A stretch of DNA of 64,000 nucleotides, taken from the NCBI RefSeq assembly GCF_021654775.1, contig NZ_AP025343.1:3873501-3937500 (forward strand). Reading direction: 5' to 3'. The stretch is from Paenibacillus azoreducens. Lineage in GTDB: Bacteria; Bacillota; Bacilli; Paenibacillales; Paenibacillaceae. Shown piece after piece: positions 1-7,588 of this stretch (its first letter is position 1; each line of letters starts with the position of its first letter). The notes below the pieces were generated by a model. It saw only the letters and a program-made list of their open reading frames with translations, made no database searches and was not told the DNA's origin. The position numbers were made by a program, and so were the translations under genes.

Positions 1-614
1 ACACGTTCAACAGACAGCACTTCCTCCATATGATGAGTGATGTGAATGATCGTCATCCCCTGGCGGTGCAGCTCATGCATAATGAACAGCATTTCCTTTC
101 TTCCCTGCGGATCAAGCATGGAGGTGGCTTCATCGAAAATGATGATGCGGGGACGCATCGCTAGTATCGCGGCGATCGCGACCTTCTGCTTTTGCCCGCC
201 GGATAGCTGGTGCGGCGCTGCTTCTGCATAGTCTTTCATTCGAACGGCTTGCAAAGCCTGTTCCGCGCGAATGCGCATTTTCTCTCTCGGCACGCGAATA
301 TTTTCCAAGCCGAAAATCACTTCATCCAAGACCGTCGTGGTAATGAATTGGTTATCCGGATTTTGAAAAACAAAACCTATTTGCTCACGAATCCTGGCAA
401 CATCCGCCGGCTCTGAGGTATCAAACTCCCTATATTTCACATGTCCTTCTTTCGGAAGCAGCAAACCGTCCATTAATTTGGCAATGGTGGATTTCCCGCA
501 GCCATTCGCTCCGACAACCGCCACAAACTCGCCTTCTTTAATTGTAAAACTCATGTTATCTATGACAGGCTCGCCCTTCTTATAATAAAAATGTACTTGA
601 TCGAATGTAAGCAT
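1..614 (-). CDS. ecfA: Energy-coupling factor transporter ATPase (EcfA/BioM type), 3' end cut by window edge
   Basis: Cytoplasmic ATPase that powers an ECF vitamin importer. About 204 residues are present and the gene runs off the left edge. In order are visible a Walker A loop GANGCGKST (residues ~37-45), a Q-loop in GFVFQNPDNQF, the ABC signature LSGGQKQKVAIA, Walker B RIIIFDEATSMLD and the switch His region ITHHMEEV. The QNPDNQ stretch is typical of EcfA/CbiO ATPases. The ATG abuts the TAG stop of the upstream SDR gene, so it sits at the end of the bioY operon. With BioY in the same operon it probably drives biotin uptake; an EcfT/BioN gene would be expected just outside the window. Confidence 0.88.
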   Translation of the reverse strand, partial: MLTFDQVHFYYKKGEPVIDNMSFTIKEGEFVAVVGANGCGKSTIAKLMDGLLLPKEGHVKYREFDTSEPADVARIREQIGFVFQNPDNQFITTTVLDEVIFGLENIRVPREKMRIRAEQALQAVRMKDYAEAAPHQLSGGQKQKVAIAAILAMRPRIIIFDEATSMLDPQGRKEMLFIMHELHRQGMTIIHITHHMEEVLSVER

Positions 615-1443
615 CTAATTTTCTTTGCCCTCCCGCTCCCGCCGCCATGTTTCAAAAAATGCCTCCGGACCGTTCTCGGAAAATGCCATCGTCGGTTTTT
701 GCCATTTGGTAACCTTCGAACCGTTAACCCCGAAGATTTCGCCAGTCAACTCCTGATCCGGCTGAGCGAGCAGCGCAGCTGCAAACCGGGCGACATCGCC
801 CGCTTCACCCACTTTCCAAAATTCAGGAAACGGTTCATTGCGGCTCGCGCATTTTTCCTTAAGATACTCGATGACAGGTCGCGTCATATCCGTTAAAGCG
901 GCAGGCGAAATGGCGTTCACCCGTATCCGATTGCGCCGCAGTTCGGCTGCAAGCGTCCATACGATGCCGAGCATCCCTGCTTTGGCCGCACTGTAATTCA
1001 CCTGGTAGGCGGAACCGGATAATCCGGCTGTCGATGTCATCAAAAGGATGTCTCCCCCGCCCTCCGGAAAATATGGCAGTACCCGCTGAATGCAATAAAA
1101 AGCGCCGTTCAAATGCACATTCAGAACGCTATGCCATTCTTCATCCTTCATGAGCAGACATTTTTGGTCGCGAACAATCCCGGCATTATGAATCAATACG
1201 TCAATACAGCTATATTTCGCTATAACAGCGTCTACCATCGACGTTACGGCCGACGGATCCGCGACATCGGCACAGCACCCTAAAGCCTCGCCTCCCATAT
1301 GGCGAATCTCCTGCACGACTTCATCAACTAACGTTTGTTTCGTGCCATTTACGATGATTTGATATCCCTTTTTACCCCAGCTGCAATGCGATAGAGCGGC
1401 CAATGCCCCGGGTCGCGCCAGTAATTAAGGCTGTTTTAACCAT
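615..1443 (-). pseudogene. SDR-family oxidoreductase (FabG-like), frameshifted near codon 23
   Basis: Short-chain dehydrogenase, probably a 3-oxoacyl or 3-hydroxyacyl reductase. The ATG at 1443-1441 shares its A with the TGA stop of the upstream MaoC gene. It opens a frame coding MVKTALITGATRGIGRSIA, with the Rossmann TGxxxGxG motif, but meets an in-frame TAA after residue LQLG. The rest of the protein, with the YSAAK catalytic motif and INAISP, continues in another frame down to 615. Removing one G from the GGGG run (plus-strand CCCC at 1375-1378) restores one frame reading LQLGKKGYQ. This is either a one-base insertion in a homopolymer or a sequencing error. If translated from the internal TTG at 1403 the product would lack the NAD(P)-binding turn. 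Confidence 0.85.
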
Positions 1444-1784
1444 CAGAACCTCTCTTTCACCGAAAAACTTCCCGCTGCGATCACCTCGCCCGTTTCTGAG
1501 GTAACCGTCACGCGGATTTGGTCTTCGCTTTCCTTAAAGTCAAAACTTGCCATCGTATCTGCTAAAAGCGGCTTTTGAAATCTCATGCTGCAAGCTGTAA
1601 TCCAATGTGACCGATGTTCTGCCAAATACAAGGACTGAGCAAGCCCCATGATATACATCCCGTGTGCAATGGGCCGCTCATACCCAGCCTCAGCTGCGGC
1701 TTTATCATCCAGATGAATGGCAGCCGCATCGCCGGAAGCAGCAGCGTATTGCCGGATTGCACTTGCGGTAATTCGTTTTTTCAT
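1443..1784 (-). CDS. MaoC-like (R)-specific enoyl-CoA hydratase, hot-dog fold
   Basis: 113 residues, the length of a single hot-dog domain. The hydratase-2 signature is visible: ASGDAAAIHLDD (residues ~16-27, catalytic Asp/His type) followed by YERPIAHGMYIMGL. It probably hydrates a 2-enoyl-CoA or acts as a dehydratase together with the next hot-dog protein. Its ATG overlaps the TGA of the upstream gene by four bases, and its own TGA overlaps the SDR start by one base, so translation is coupled along the operon. The substrate is not evident. Confidence 0.8.
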   Translation of the reverse strand: MKKRITASAIRQYAAASGDAAAIHLDDKAAAEAGYERPIAHGMYIMGLAQSLYLAEHRSHWITACSMRFQKPLLADTMASFDFKESEDQIRVTVTSETGEVIAAGSFSVKERF

Positions 1785-2161
1785 GCTTCGTCACCTACCG
1801 AAATAAGTACAGTTTCTGCCGTAACGATGAGGTCGCCGCAGCACTTGCAGATCAGGGTTTGGGTGTACAGGATCAGCTGCCCCTTACGGCCCGTTTTTTG
1901 CTCGACTCTCGTTAACGATAACTCGCAATCAAGAGTCATTCCTGCCACGACCGGTGCCTCATAAGAAAAATGCTGGGAACCGTGAATCAATGTTCCGTTC
2001 GCAGGAAACCAAGGAATATCGGATGCCTGCCAGAAAATAATGGGCATGGTTGCCGGAGCGATCAGAACGCCGTCTAACATTTGCACGGGAGCTTCAATGC
2101 TTTTCGCATACTGCAAAATTGAATCGGCGCGAATATGAATCCTTTGATGGAGCTTATTCAT
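1781..2161 (-). CDS. FAS1-like/MaoC N-terminal hot-dog dehydratase subunit
   Basis: 126 residues resembling the N-terminal FAS1-like dehydratase domain that pairs with a MaoC domain. Supporting stretches are QMLDGVLIAPATMPIIFW, GTLIHGSQHFSYEAPVVAGMTLDCELSLTRVEQKTGRKG and a beta-rich C-terminus. Such subunits usually form a heteromer with the catalytic MaoC protein, here encoded directly downstream with an ATGA overlap. It also overlaps the upstream thiolase gene by four bases. Assignment rests on motif pattern and neighbourhood. Confidence 0.7.
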   Translation of the reverse strand: MNKLHQRIHIRADSILQYAKSIEAPVQMLDGVLIAPATMPIIFWQASDIPWFPANGTLIHGSQHFSYEAPVVAGMTLDCELSLTRVEQKTGRKGQLILYTQTLICKCCGDLIVTAETVLISVGDEA

Positions 2162-3309
2162 TCGACTGCCTCAACCAAGGCGGCAATGCCGATTCCGCCG
2201 CCAATACCAAGCGTGGCCAGCCCGCGCTTATACGGTTTTTGCAGCATTTCCGCGCATAAACGCGTCATCAAGATTGCGCCGGATGCACCATAAGGATGGC
2301 CAATAGCCAGCGCGCCGCCGCCTGGATTGACCTTGTCCTGCGGGATTTCCAGTTCCTTTAATGAGGCCAATACTTGTGCGGCAAAGGCTTCATTAAACTC
2401 AACGATATCCAAATCGTCAATGGTTAGATGCTGTCGGGTTAACAATCTCCGGACGGCCGGAACAGGTCCGATGCCCAAATACCGCGGATCTACTCCAGCC
2501 GCTTGGGCGTCCACGAAACGCAGAATGGGCTGCAGTCTAAGCTCCAGACATTTTCGTCTCGACATGATAAGAACAAGTGCGGCACCATCATTGATCGGAC
2601 ATGCATTTCCGGCAGTAACGGTACCTTGATCCAAAAAAACAGGCGGCAGTTTTTGCAGCTTTTCCAGACTTGTATCGGCTCTTGGACATTCGTCTGCAGT
2701 AACCCATCCAACATCGGTTTGCAGAGGAACGATTTCCTGATGAAATCTTCCCGTTTGCTGTGAAAGAACAGCCTTTTGGTGGCTTCTCAAGGAGTATTGA
2801 TCTTGTTCTTCTCTGGAAATTGCGAATTTATGGGCTACATTTTCCGCAGCTATCCCCATATCCGGGTCGCCGTAAGCGCTTGGGGTGAAACGAGCACGTG
2901 CATAAAGCTGCGGAACCCCCATTAGCGTTCGCGGTTTGGCCATTTTCCACGGCGCCCGGCTCACGCTTTCGACGCCGCCTGCCAAATATACCTCGCCTGC
3001 GCCGCTCTGAACGAGTCTTGCCGCCATATTAATGGCCTCCAGACCTGAACCGCACTGCCGGTCGATCGTAACGCCAGGCACCGTGACCGGGAGTCCGGCC
3101 TCCAGCGCAGCAACCCGCGCAATATTTCCGCCTGGGCCAACGACATTGCCTATAATGACATCATCAATGGAGTCTTGTGGCAGGTTCGTTTGGGAGACGA
3201 TATGCCGGATAAGCGGCGCTAATAATTCCTCCGGTTCAAGCTCACTGAACTGGCCGCCCATCCTGCCGACCGGTGTGCGTTTAGCCATGACAATGACGGC
3301 TTCCGTCAT
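2158..3309 (-). CDS. yhfS: Thiolase (acetyl-CoA C-acyltransferase, YhfS-like) lacking the second active-site Cys
   Basis: 383 residues, normal thiolase length. The acyl-accepting Cys is present (C86 in DRQCGSGLEAI), as are the NEAFAAQ motif and the catalytic His (H338 in GHPYGASG). The C-terminal CxGxG motif, whose Cys is the general base in degradative and biosynthetic thiolases, reads LGIGGGIG: residue 368 is Gly, codon GGT where TGT would give Cys. This predicts loss or strong reduction of thiolysis/condensation, unless the protein has another role. Gene order with an acyl-CoA ligase and bioY matches Bacillus subtilis yhfS-yhfT-bioY(yhfU). It overlaps both neighbours by four bases. Confidence 0.88.
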   Translation of the reverse strand: MTEAVIVMAKRTPVGRMGGQFSELEPEELLAPLIRHIVSQTNLPQDSIDDVIIGNVVGPGGNIARVAALEAGLPVTVPGVTIDRQCGSGLEAINMAARLVQSGAGEVYLAGGVESVSRAPWKMAKPRTLMGVPQLYARARFTPSAYGDPDMGIAAENVAHKFAISREEQDQYSLRSHQKAVLSQQTGRFHQEIVPLQTDVGWVTADECPRADTSLEKLQKLPPVFLDQGTVTAGNACPINDGAALVLIMSRRKCLELRLQPILRFVDAQAAGVDPRYLGIGPVPAVRRLLTRQHLTIDDLDIVEFNEAFAAQVLASLKELEIPQDKVNPGGGALAIGHPYGASGAILMTRLCAEMLQKPYKRGLATLGIGGGIGIAALVEAVE

Positions 3310-4790
3310 ATCATCCCTCTATTCACGTATTCTTTCATCGCATGGCGGGCAATTTTTCCGCTGCTGGTATAAATGAACTGATCCACCGTGATGAGCCGTT
3401 TTGGCGCTTTATAGCTTGCCAAAAAACGACGGCAATAATTTTTTATCTCATCCAGGGTTAATTGCTGTTCCCCGCTCCATTTCACGATTGCCGTAATGCG
3501 TTCACCCCAATAAGCATCAGGCACCCCGAGGACCATGACTTCCCGGATCGCCGGAATTTGCTGCAGCACGGACTCCACTTCCTCAGGAAAAACATTCAGA
3601 CCGCCGGATACCATCATATTTCTGGAGCGGCCGGCCATATATAAATAGCCATCTGAATCCAAGAATGCATAGTCTCCAAGCTTGAGCCATCCATCCCGAA
3701 ACGCGGCGGCCGTTTCTTCGGGCAAATGATAATACCCTGAAAACATCATGCCGCTCCGGATGTAAAGTTGTCCGATCGTCCCGGCAGGTACCTCCCGGAA
3801 ATGTTCATCGCGAATGGATACCTCTACGCCTGAGAAGGGTCTCCCTACCGAATCGGGCTTGTTTTCGGCAATGACGTCCATATAACTGATATAGCTCGCT
3901 TCCGACGAGCCATAATATTCGTACAGCTTAACCCCGCCAAATACCTCTCTGCACTTTCTTTTCGATGCCTCCGGCCATTTTCCGCCAGAGCTGATCAGAG
4001 CCTGAATTGGCGTTTGACCAGGGATAGCCTGCTGTATCATCGATTCAATCATCGTCGGCACGACAAACAAATTCATATCGGGAGTCCGTTTGCAAAGTTC
4101 CAGCATCGTCCCGGCATCAAAATGTCTGACGATATGAAACGTTCCCCCATTGTACAGGCTTTGCATTAAAGCGAATAACGATAAGGAGTGAACGAAAGGG
4201 CCCGGGGCTGCAATATGATCCATGCTGTCCAACTGAAAGGCTTCGTTTGTCGCCTCAAAGCTTGTCATCCACGACAATTGCGTTCGCATATACCCCTTTG
4301 GTTTCCCGGTCGTACCTGACGTAAAGCCGATAAATAATAATTCGTTGCCGTCATCCATTTCGGCTTCCGGTTGTAAAGCAGTGAGCCAGTCGTCATAGGA
4401 ACCAGCCTCTTCTTCATCCGAAAAAGAAAGAATCCGGATGTCCCGCTCCTGGATGTCCAGGTTTTTTGCAGGTTCAGTTTCCGTAAAAATCATGCCTGGC
4501 TGACACAGCTGTAAAATGGCGTTCATTTCCGCTTTGCTCCATTGTGGATCAATGGGAACAGGTACGCATCCTGCATATACAGCTCCTAAAAAAACCTCCA
4601 CAAATTCAGTGCGGTTCGCAGATAAAATAGCGACTTTATCATCGTTGAGCCCATCCCGCTTCAGTCCCTGGGCAATTTTTTTCATCCTCTGCACCAATGT
4701 GCAATAAGTTAGGCTTGTCTGGTTGTCGGATAAAGCGATTTTATCCGGATGCTGCACAGCATGTCGTACTAAAGATAAAGTTAGATTCAT
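3306..4790 (-). CDS. yhfT: AMP-dependent acyl-CoA synthetase (YhfT-like)
   Basis: About 494 residues of the ANL superfamily, which activates a carboxylic acid to acyl-AMP and then acyl-CoA. Visible are the phosphate-binding loop FTSGTTGKPKG (~residue 160), YEYYGSSEAS (A5), the hinge region YMAGRSRNMMVSGGLNVFP (A8) and the catalytic Lys in SSGKIARHA near the C-terminus. Three in-frame starts exist (GTG 4802, ATG 4796, ATG 4790); I chose 4790 because AGGTG lies nine bases upstream. It sits 30 bp after bioY and overlaps the thiolase. In a BirA-controlled operon it may activate a fatty or dicarboxylic acid linked to biotin precursor supply; the substrate is unproven. Confidence 0.88.
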   Translation of the reverse strand: MNLTLSLVRHAVQHPDKIALSDNQTSLTYCTLVQRMKKIAQGLKRDGLNDDKVAILSANRTEFVEVFLGAVYAGCVPVPIDPQWSKAEMNAILQLCQPGMIFTETEPAKNLDIQERDIRILSFSDEEEAGSYDDWLTALQPEAEMDDGNELLFIGFTSGTTGKPKGYMRTQLSWMTSFEATNEAFQLDSMDHIAAPGPFVHSLSLFALMQSLYNGGTFHIVRHFDAGTMLELCKRTPDMNLFVVPTMIESMIQQAIPGQTPIQALISSGGKWPEASKRKCREVFGGVKLYEYYGSSEASYISYMDVIAENKPDSVGRPFSGVEVSIRDEHFREVPAGTIGQLYIRSGMMFSGYYHLPEETAAAFRDGWLKLGDYAFLDSDGYLYMAGRSRNMMVSGGLNVFPEEVESVLQQIPAIREVMVLGVPDAYWGERITAIVKWSGEQQLTLDEIKNYCRRFLASYKAPKRLITVDQFIYTSSGKIARHAMKEYVNRGMI

Positions 4791-4820
4791 TTTCATCCAC
4801 ACCTATTCAAAATTCGTGCA

Positions 4821-5375
4821 TTACGTGTTCTGCACTTTTTCTTCAATTGGACTGATAGGTTTTAATTGCACTGCGATGATGGCGGCGAGCACCGCTTTGA
4901 TACAATCCCCGGGTAAAAATGCGGCAGCTCCCGCGAGTCCGGCCCAGACCGGTGTATGCGTGATGAAGGCCATAACCGGAGCGCCGATAAGAGAGACAAG
5001 AACAACTCCAAAAACAAAATTGATGACGATGACTTTCCATGTTTTTAACTTTGGCCACACCTTTTCCGTCATCCATCCGATACAGAATGCGGCGACGGGC
5101 CAACTAAAGATGTATCCTATGGACGGACCGATTAGGTGGGAGAGACCTCCCCGCCCTCCGGATAGTAAAGGTAAACCCAAAGCAACCAATACGATCAATA
5201 GAATTACGCTGAGCGCTGCGGTTTTCCTTCCCAAAAAGCATCCCGCCAGCATGACGCCAAGCGTTTGTGCGGTGACGGGAACCGGGATAAACCCTAACGG
5301 TATGGGCGGTATAAATCCCAATACCCCTATGAATGCTGCGAATAATGCGGCTAATACCATTTCTCTTGTCTTCAA
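4821..5375 (-). CDS. bioY: Biotin transporter substrate-binding subunit BioY
   Basis: 184-residue integral membrane S-component of an ECF transporter with about six helices. The BioY pattern is clear: FIPPIPLGFIPVPVTAQTLGVMLAGCFLGRKTA, then GRGGLSHLIGPSIGYIFSWPVAAF. A longer upstream open frame exists, but it would run through the promoter and operator; TTG at 5375 has GGAGG seven bases upstream and gives the family's usual N-terminus, so I chose it. It is the first gene of the operon and is probably repressed by BirA when biotin is plentiful. Confidence 0.92.
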   Translation of the reverse strand: MKTREMVLAALFAAFIGVLGFIPPIPLGFIPVPVTAQTLGVMLAGCFLGRKTAALSVILLIVLVALGLPLLSGGRGGLSHLIGPSIGYIFSWPVAAFCIGWMTEKVWPKLKTWKVIVINFVFGVVLVSLIGAPVMAFITHTPVWAGLAGAAAFLPGDCIKAVLAAIIAVQLKPISPIEEKVQNT

Positions 5376-5439
5376 TAGACTACCTCCGATCAGGTTAACA
5401 ATCTTATTACAGCTAGAGTCGACATCTAATGTAATAGGA

Positions 5440-5468
5440 ATTATAGACTGATCAATTTCAATTGTAAA
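5440..5468 (-). promoter_or_regulatory. Promoter of the bioY operon
   Basis: On the minus strand, -35 TTTACA (5468-5463) and a perfect -10 TATAAT (5445-5440) are separated by 17 bp. The -35 box lies inside the left half of the BirA-type operator, so bound repressor would block polymerase. The leader to the TTG start is about 57 nt. Confidence 0.8.
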
Positions 5469-5494
5469 CCATAAATATTTTTTAAGGTTTACGA
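5462..5494. promoter_or_regulatory. BirA (biotin repressor) operator
   Basis: Inverted repeat TTGTAAACC (5462-5470), 15-bp spacer, GGTTTACGA (5486-5494). This matches the Gram-positive BirA operator pattern (TTGTTAACC, about 15 bp, GGTTAACAA) with one asymmetric base. It overlaps the bioY -35 box. A further half-site of the same kind, GGTTAACAA, occurs at 5393-5401 next to the bioY ribosome binding site. Confidence 0.82.
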
Positions 5495-5627
5495 TTAGTT
5501 TGTTAGTTGGGATAGAACCAAGTTCATCAGGCACCTATAACCATGTATTCATGTCATTTTTCATGCGGTCAGAAAATGTTATAAATTGTATTTTTTTGAC
5601 TGATTGCCCATTTTATTAATACAAAGG

Positions 5628-5656
5628 TTGAAACTATACACTGATGTCGGTATAAT
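5628..5656 (+). promoter_or_regulatory. Promoter of the tetR-GNAT operon
   Basis: -35 TTGAAA (5628-5633), 17 bp, -10 TATAAT (5651-5656). The start codon at 5727 has GGAGG at 5715-5719. Confidence 0.75.
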
Positions 5657-5684
5657 CTATCATGTAAAACGACAACAGTGTATA
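5635..5684. promoter_or_regulatory. Probable TetR autoregulatory operator pair
   Basis: A perfect 9-bp inverted repeat, TATACACTG (5635-5643) and CAGTGTATA (5676-5684), brackets the -10 box of the TetR gene. The half-sites are 32 bp apart, wider than a usual single TetR operator, so this may be two half-occupied sites or a loop. Confidence 0.5.
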
Positions 5685-5726
5685 TTTTATTACATGCATC
5701 TTGTCATTCATTATGGAGGTGGCTTT

Positions 5727-6350
5727 ATGGCACCAAAAGTTAGTGAAGAATATAAAAAAGAGAGAGAAAGAGAGTTGATAGAAGCAGCCAAGAAGGTGTT
5801 TATCGAGAAAGGATTTGTTCGTACATCTATGCAAGATATTATGGACAAAGCTGGAATATCCAGAGGTGCATTGTATAGTTATTTCGATAATATTGAACAT
5901 GTTTTTATCGAAGTTCTAAAATATGATGACCAAAAAGACATGCAATATTTTATGCCATCTAATGAAGGTCCACTATGGCCACAATTAAAAAACTGGGTTG
6001 AAGAACAGCAAATTTATATTGAGGCAATTAACCAAACATTGGTCTATGCAATGGCGGAATTTTTTTTAACATCCAATTACGCAAATAATAAAGACAATTT
6101 CCCTTACATTTCTGAACGTTACAATCAAACCACTGATGCTATAGAAAAAGTATTAAATGAAGGTATTCGTAAAGGAGAATTTAGCCCTCAACAATCTACT
6201 CATTCCATTGCGAGGTATATCCTATCATTTATCAACGGTTTAATGCTGGACACGTTTCAACTGGGACATGAACAGACAAAAGTAAAGGATCAATTATCCG
6301 TCTTTCTTTTCTCTTTAGAAAAATTAATTAATCCAAAATCCGCAAAATAA
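5727..6350 (+). CDS. TetR/AcrR-family transcriptional regulator
   Basis: 207 residues. The N-terminal helix-turn-helix is typical: ELIEAAKKVFIEKGFVRTSMQDI followed by DKAGISRGALYSYF (residues ~15-55). The C-terminal ~150 residues form the ligand-binding/dimer domain, whose ligand cannot be told from sequence. ATG 5727 is chosen over an upstream start because it has a GGAGG seven bases before it and begins the conserved domain. The GNAT gene follows after 12 bp, so the regulator probably controls it and itself. Base composition is more A+T-rich than in the operon to the left. Confidence 0.9.
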   Translation: MAPKVSEEYKKERERELIEAAKKVFIEKGFVRTSMQDIMDKAGISRGALYSYFDNIEHVFIEVLKYDDQKDMQYFMPSNEGPLWPQLKNWVEEQQIYIEAINQTLVYAMAEFFLTSNYANNKDNFPYISERYNQTTDAIEKVLNEGIRKGEFSPQQSTHSIARYILSFINGLMLDTFQLGHEQTKVKDQLSVFLFSLEKLINPKSAK

Positions 6351-6362
6351 GGAGCGATCATT

Positions 6363-6914
6363 ATGTTGTTTGAATCATCGAGAGTGAGATTAAGAAAGAT
6401 GACAGAGGAAGATACAGAGCTATATCACAAGTGGAGAAATGATGTGGATGTTATGCATTCCACCAACCCATCTTTAGATGTTTATTCGATGGAGGCTACT
6501 AAAGAATTTGTAGATCATGTTATTTTGGGAGCTCCTGCAGCTAAAAGCTACATCATGGTTGAAAAAGGAAATGAAATACCCATCGGCATTGTATCATTGA
6601 TCGGCATTGATTATAAAAATAGAAATGCTGAATGTATTATTGACATCGGGGAAAAGGAATATTGGGGAAAAGGCTATGGTTCAGAAGGGTTGAAATTACT
6701 GCTGGATTACGCTTTTTACGAAATGAATCTTCATCGAGTTTCTCTTAGTGTATTTTCATTTAATGATAGAGCTATTCATTTGTACACTAAGATCGGCTTT
6801 CAACAGGAAGGAAGCAGCAGACAATGTCTATTTAGAGATGGTGAATGGCATGACATTATTCATATGGGACTTCTGCAAAATGAATACTTTGAGAAACAAA
6901 AACAGAATGTATAA
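6363..6914 (+). CDS. GNAT-family N-acetyltransferase (RimJ/RimL-like)
   Basis: 183 residues. The acetyl-CoA-binding motif A is YWGKGYGSEGLKLLLDYAF, preceded by the beta-strand ECIIDIGEKE and followed by the RimJ/RimL-type NLHRVSLSVFSFNDRAIHLYTKIGFQQEG. It starts at an ATG with AAGGAG seven bases upstream and is co-transcribed with the TetR regulator. The acceptor (protein N-terminus, polyamine or drug) is unknown. An inverted repeat TTGTTCCACC/GGTGGAACAA (6919-6928/6958-6967) follows the stop; it lacks a T-run, so I do not call it a terminator. Confidence 0.88.
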   Translation: MLFESSRVRLRKMTEEDTELYHKWRNDVDVMHSTNPSLDVYSMEATKEFVDHVILGAPAAKSYIMVEKGNEIPIGIVSLIGIDYKNRNAECIIDIGEKEYWGKGYGSEGLKLLLDYAFYEMNLHRVSLSVFSFNDRAIHLYTKIGFQQEGSSRQCLFRDGEWHDIIHMGLLQNEYFEKQKQNV

Positions 6915-6972
6915 AAAATTGTTCCACCATAAAATAGAGGAACAGCGATGGAATGACGGTGGAACAACAGAA

Positions 6973-7014
6973 TCAAACTTGTAACATTGAGAAGCGTACA
7001 CAAAAAAGCATTAC
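6973..7014 (-). pseudogene. 3' fragment of a small gene split by the IS200/IS605 element
   Basis: If the insertion (7015-8819) is removed, the frame coming from 9080 continues through this stretch as VMLFCVRFSMLQV and ends at TGA (6975-6973). The rejoined gene would code 100 residues. The exact frame match supports the insertion boundaries. Confidence 0.6.
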
Positions 7015-7186
7015 AGATTTCAGGAGCGAGAAAGCCCACTCTTTAAGGGGTGGGATGATAGCGACTTCGGACTGGGGCGTACCTTTAGGTACGTACATGT
7101 ACGACTCTATCTAGCTCCTTTTCTTTTTTTGTTTGTTTGCGTATGTTTATATACCATACATACAATAAATGTGTTATACTGAAGTC

Positions 7187-7582
7187 ATGGAAGAATATAG
7201 AAGAACCAAAACAACCGTAAGTCTACTCAACTATCATTTTGTGTTTTGTCCTAGATACCGTAGGAAGATATTCCGCAATCAAGCCGTTGACGAACGCTTT
7301 AAAGAGCTAGTCCGTCAAATCTGTAAGGAACACGACTTTAAGATTGTTGCAATGGAAACGGACCAAGACCACTGCTACTTATTCCTAAATGTCCCTCCAA
7401 CCTACAGTCCTGCGGACATCATGGCGAAAGTGAAAGGAGGCACGTCAAGAATACTACGTGATGAGTTCGACTTTCTAAGCGCTTTACCAAGTTTATGGAC
7501 TCGTAGTTATTTCGTATCCACCGCTGGAGATGTATCTTCACAAACCATAAAACGATATGTTGAAAATCAGAGAACGAGGTGA
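7187..7582 (+). CDS. tnpA: IS200/IS605 Y1 transposase TnpA with altered HUH motif
   Basis: 131 residues, normal length. It has the family's N-terminus (TTVSLLNYHFVFCPRYRRKI) and the C-terminal helix TIKRYVENQ carrying the nucleophilic Tyr. The metal-binding HUH motif reads DHCYLFLN: the second His is replaced by Tyr (TAC where CAC would give His). That His is a metal ligand in characterised Y1 transposases, so the enzyme is predicted to be inactive or impaired. The ATG at 7187 starts the conserved domain; no strong ribosome binding site is visible. Confidence 0.88.
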   Translation: MEEYRRTKTTVSLLNYHFVFCPRYRRKIFRNQAVDERFKELVRQICKEHDFKIVAMETDQDHCYLFLNVPPTYSPADIMAKVKGGTSRILRDEFDFLSALPSLWTRSYFVSTAGDVSSQTIKRYVENQRTR

Positions 7583-7588
7583 GAACTC

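Noticed and set aside
4723..5451. 242-codon plus-strand frame across bioY and its operator
   Set aside because: Antisense of bioY; it would run through the BirA operator and has no family match.
5376..5534. N-terminal extension of bioY to 5534
   Set aside because: It would translate the operator and promoter; TTG 5375 has a proper ribosome binding site and gives the family length.
6919..6967. Inverted repeat TTGTTCCACC/GGTGGAACAA as a terminator or mobile element end
   Set aside because: The 29-base loop and absence of a T-run argue against a terminator, and no partner end or duplication was found.
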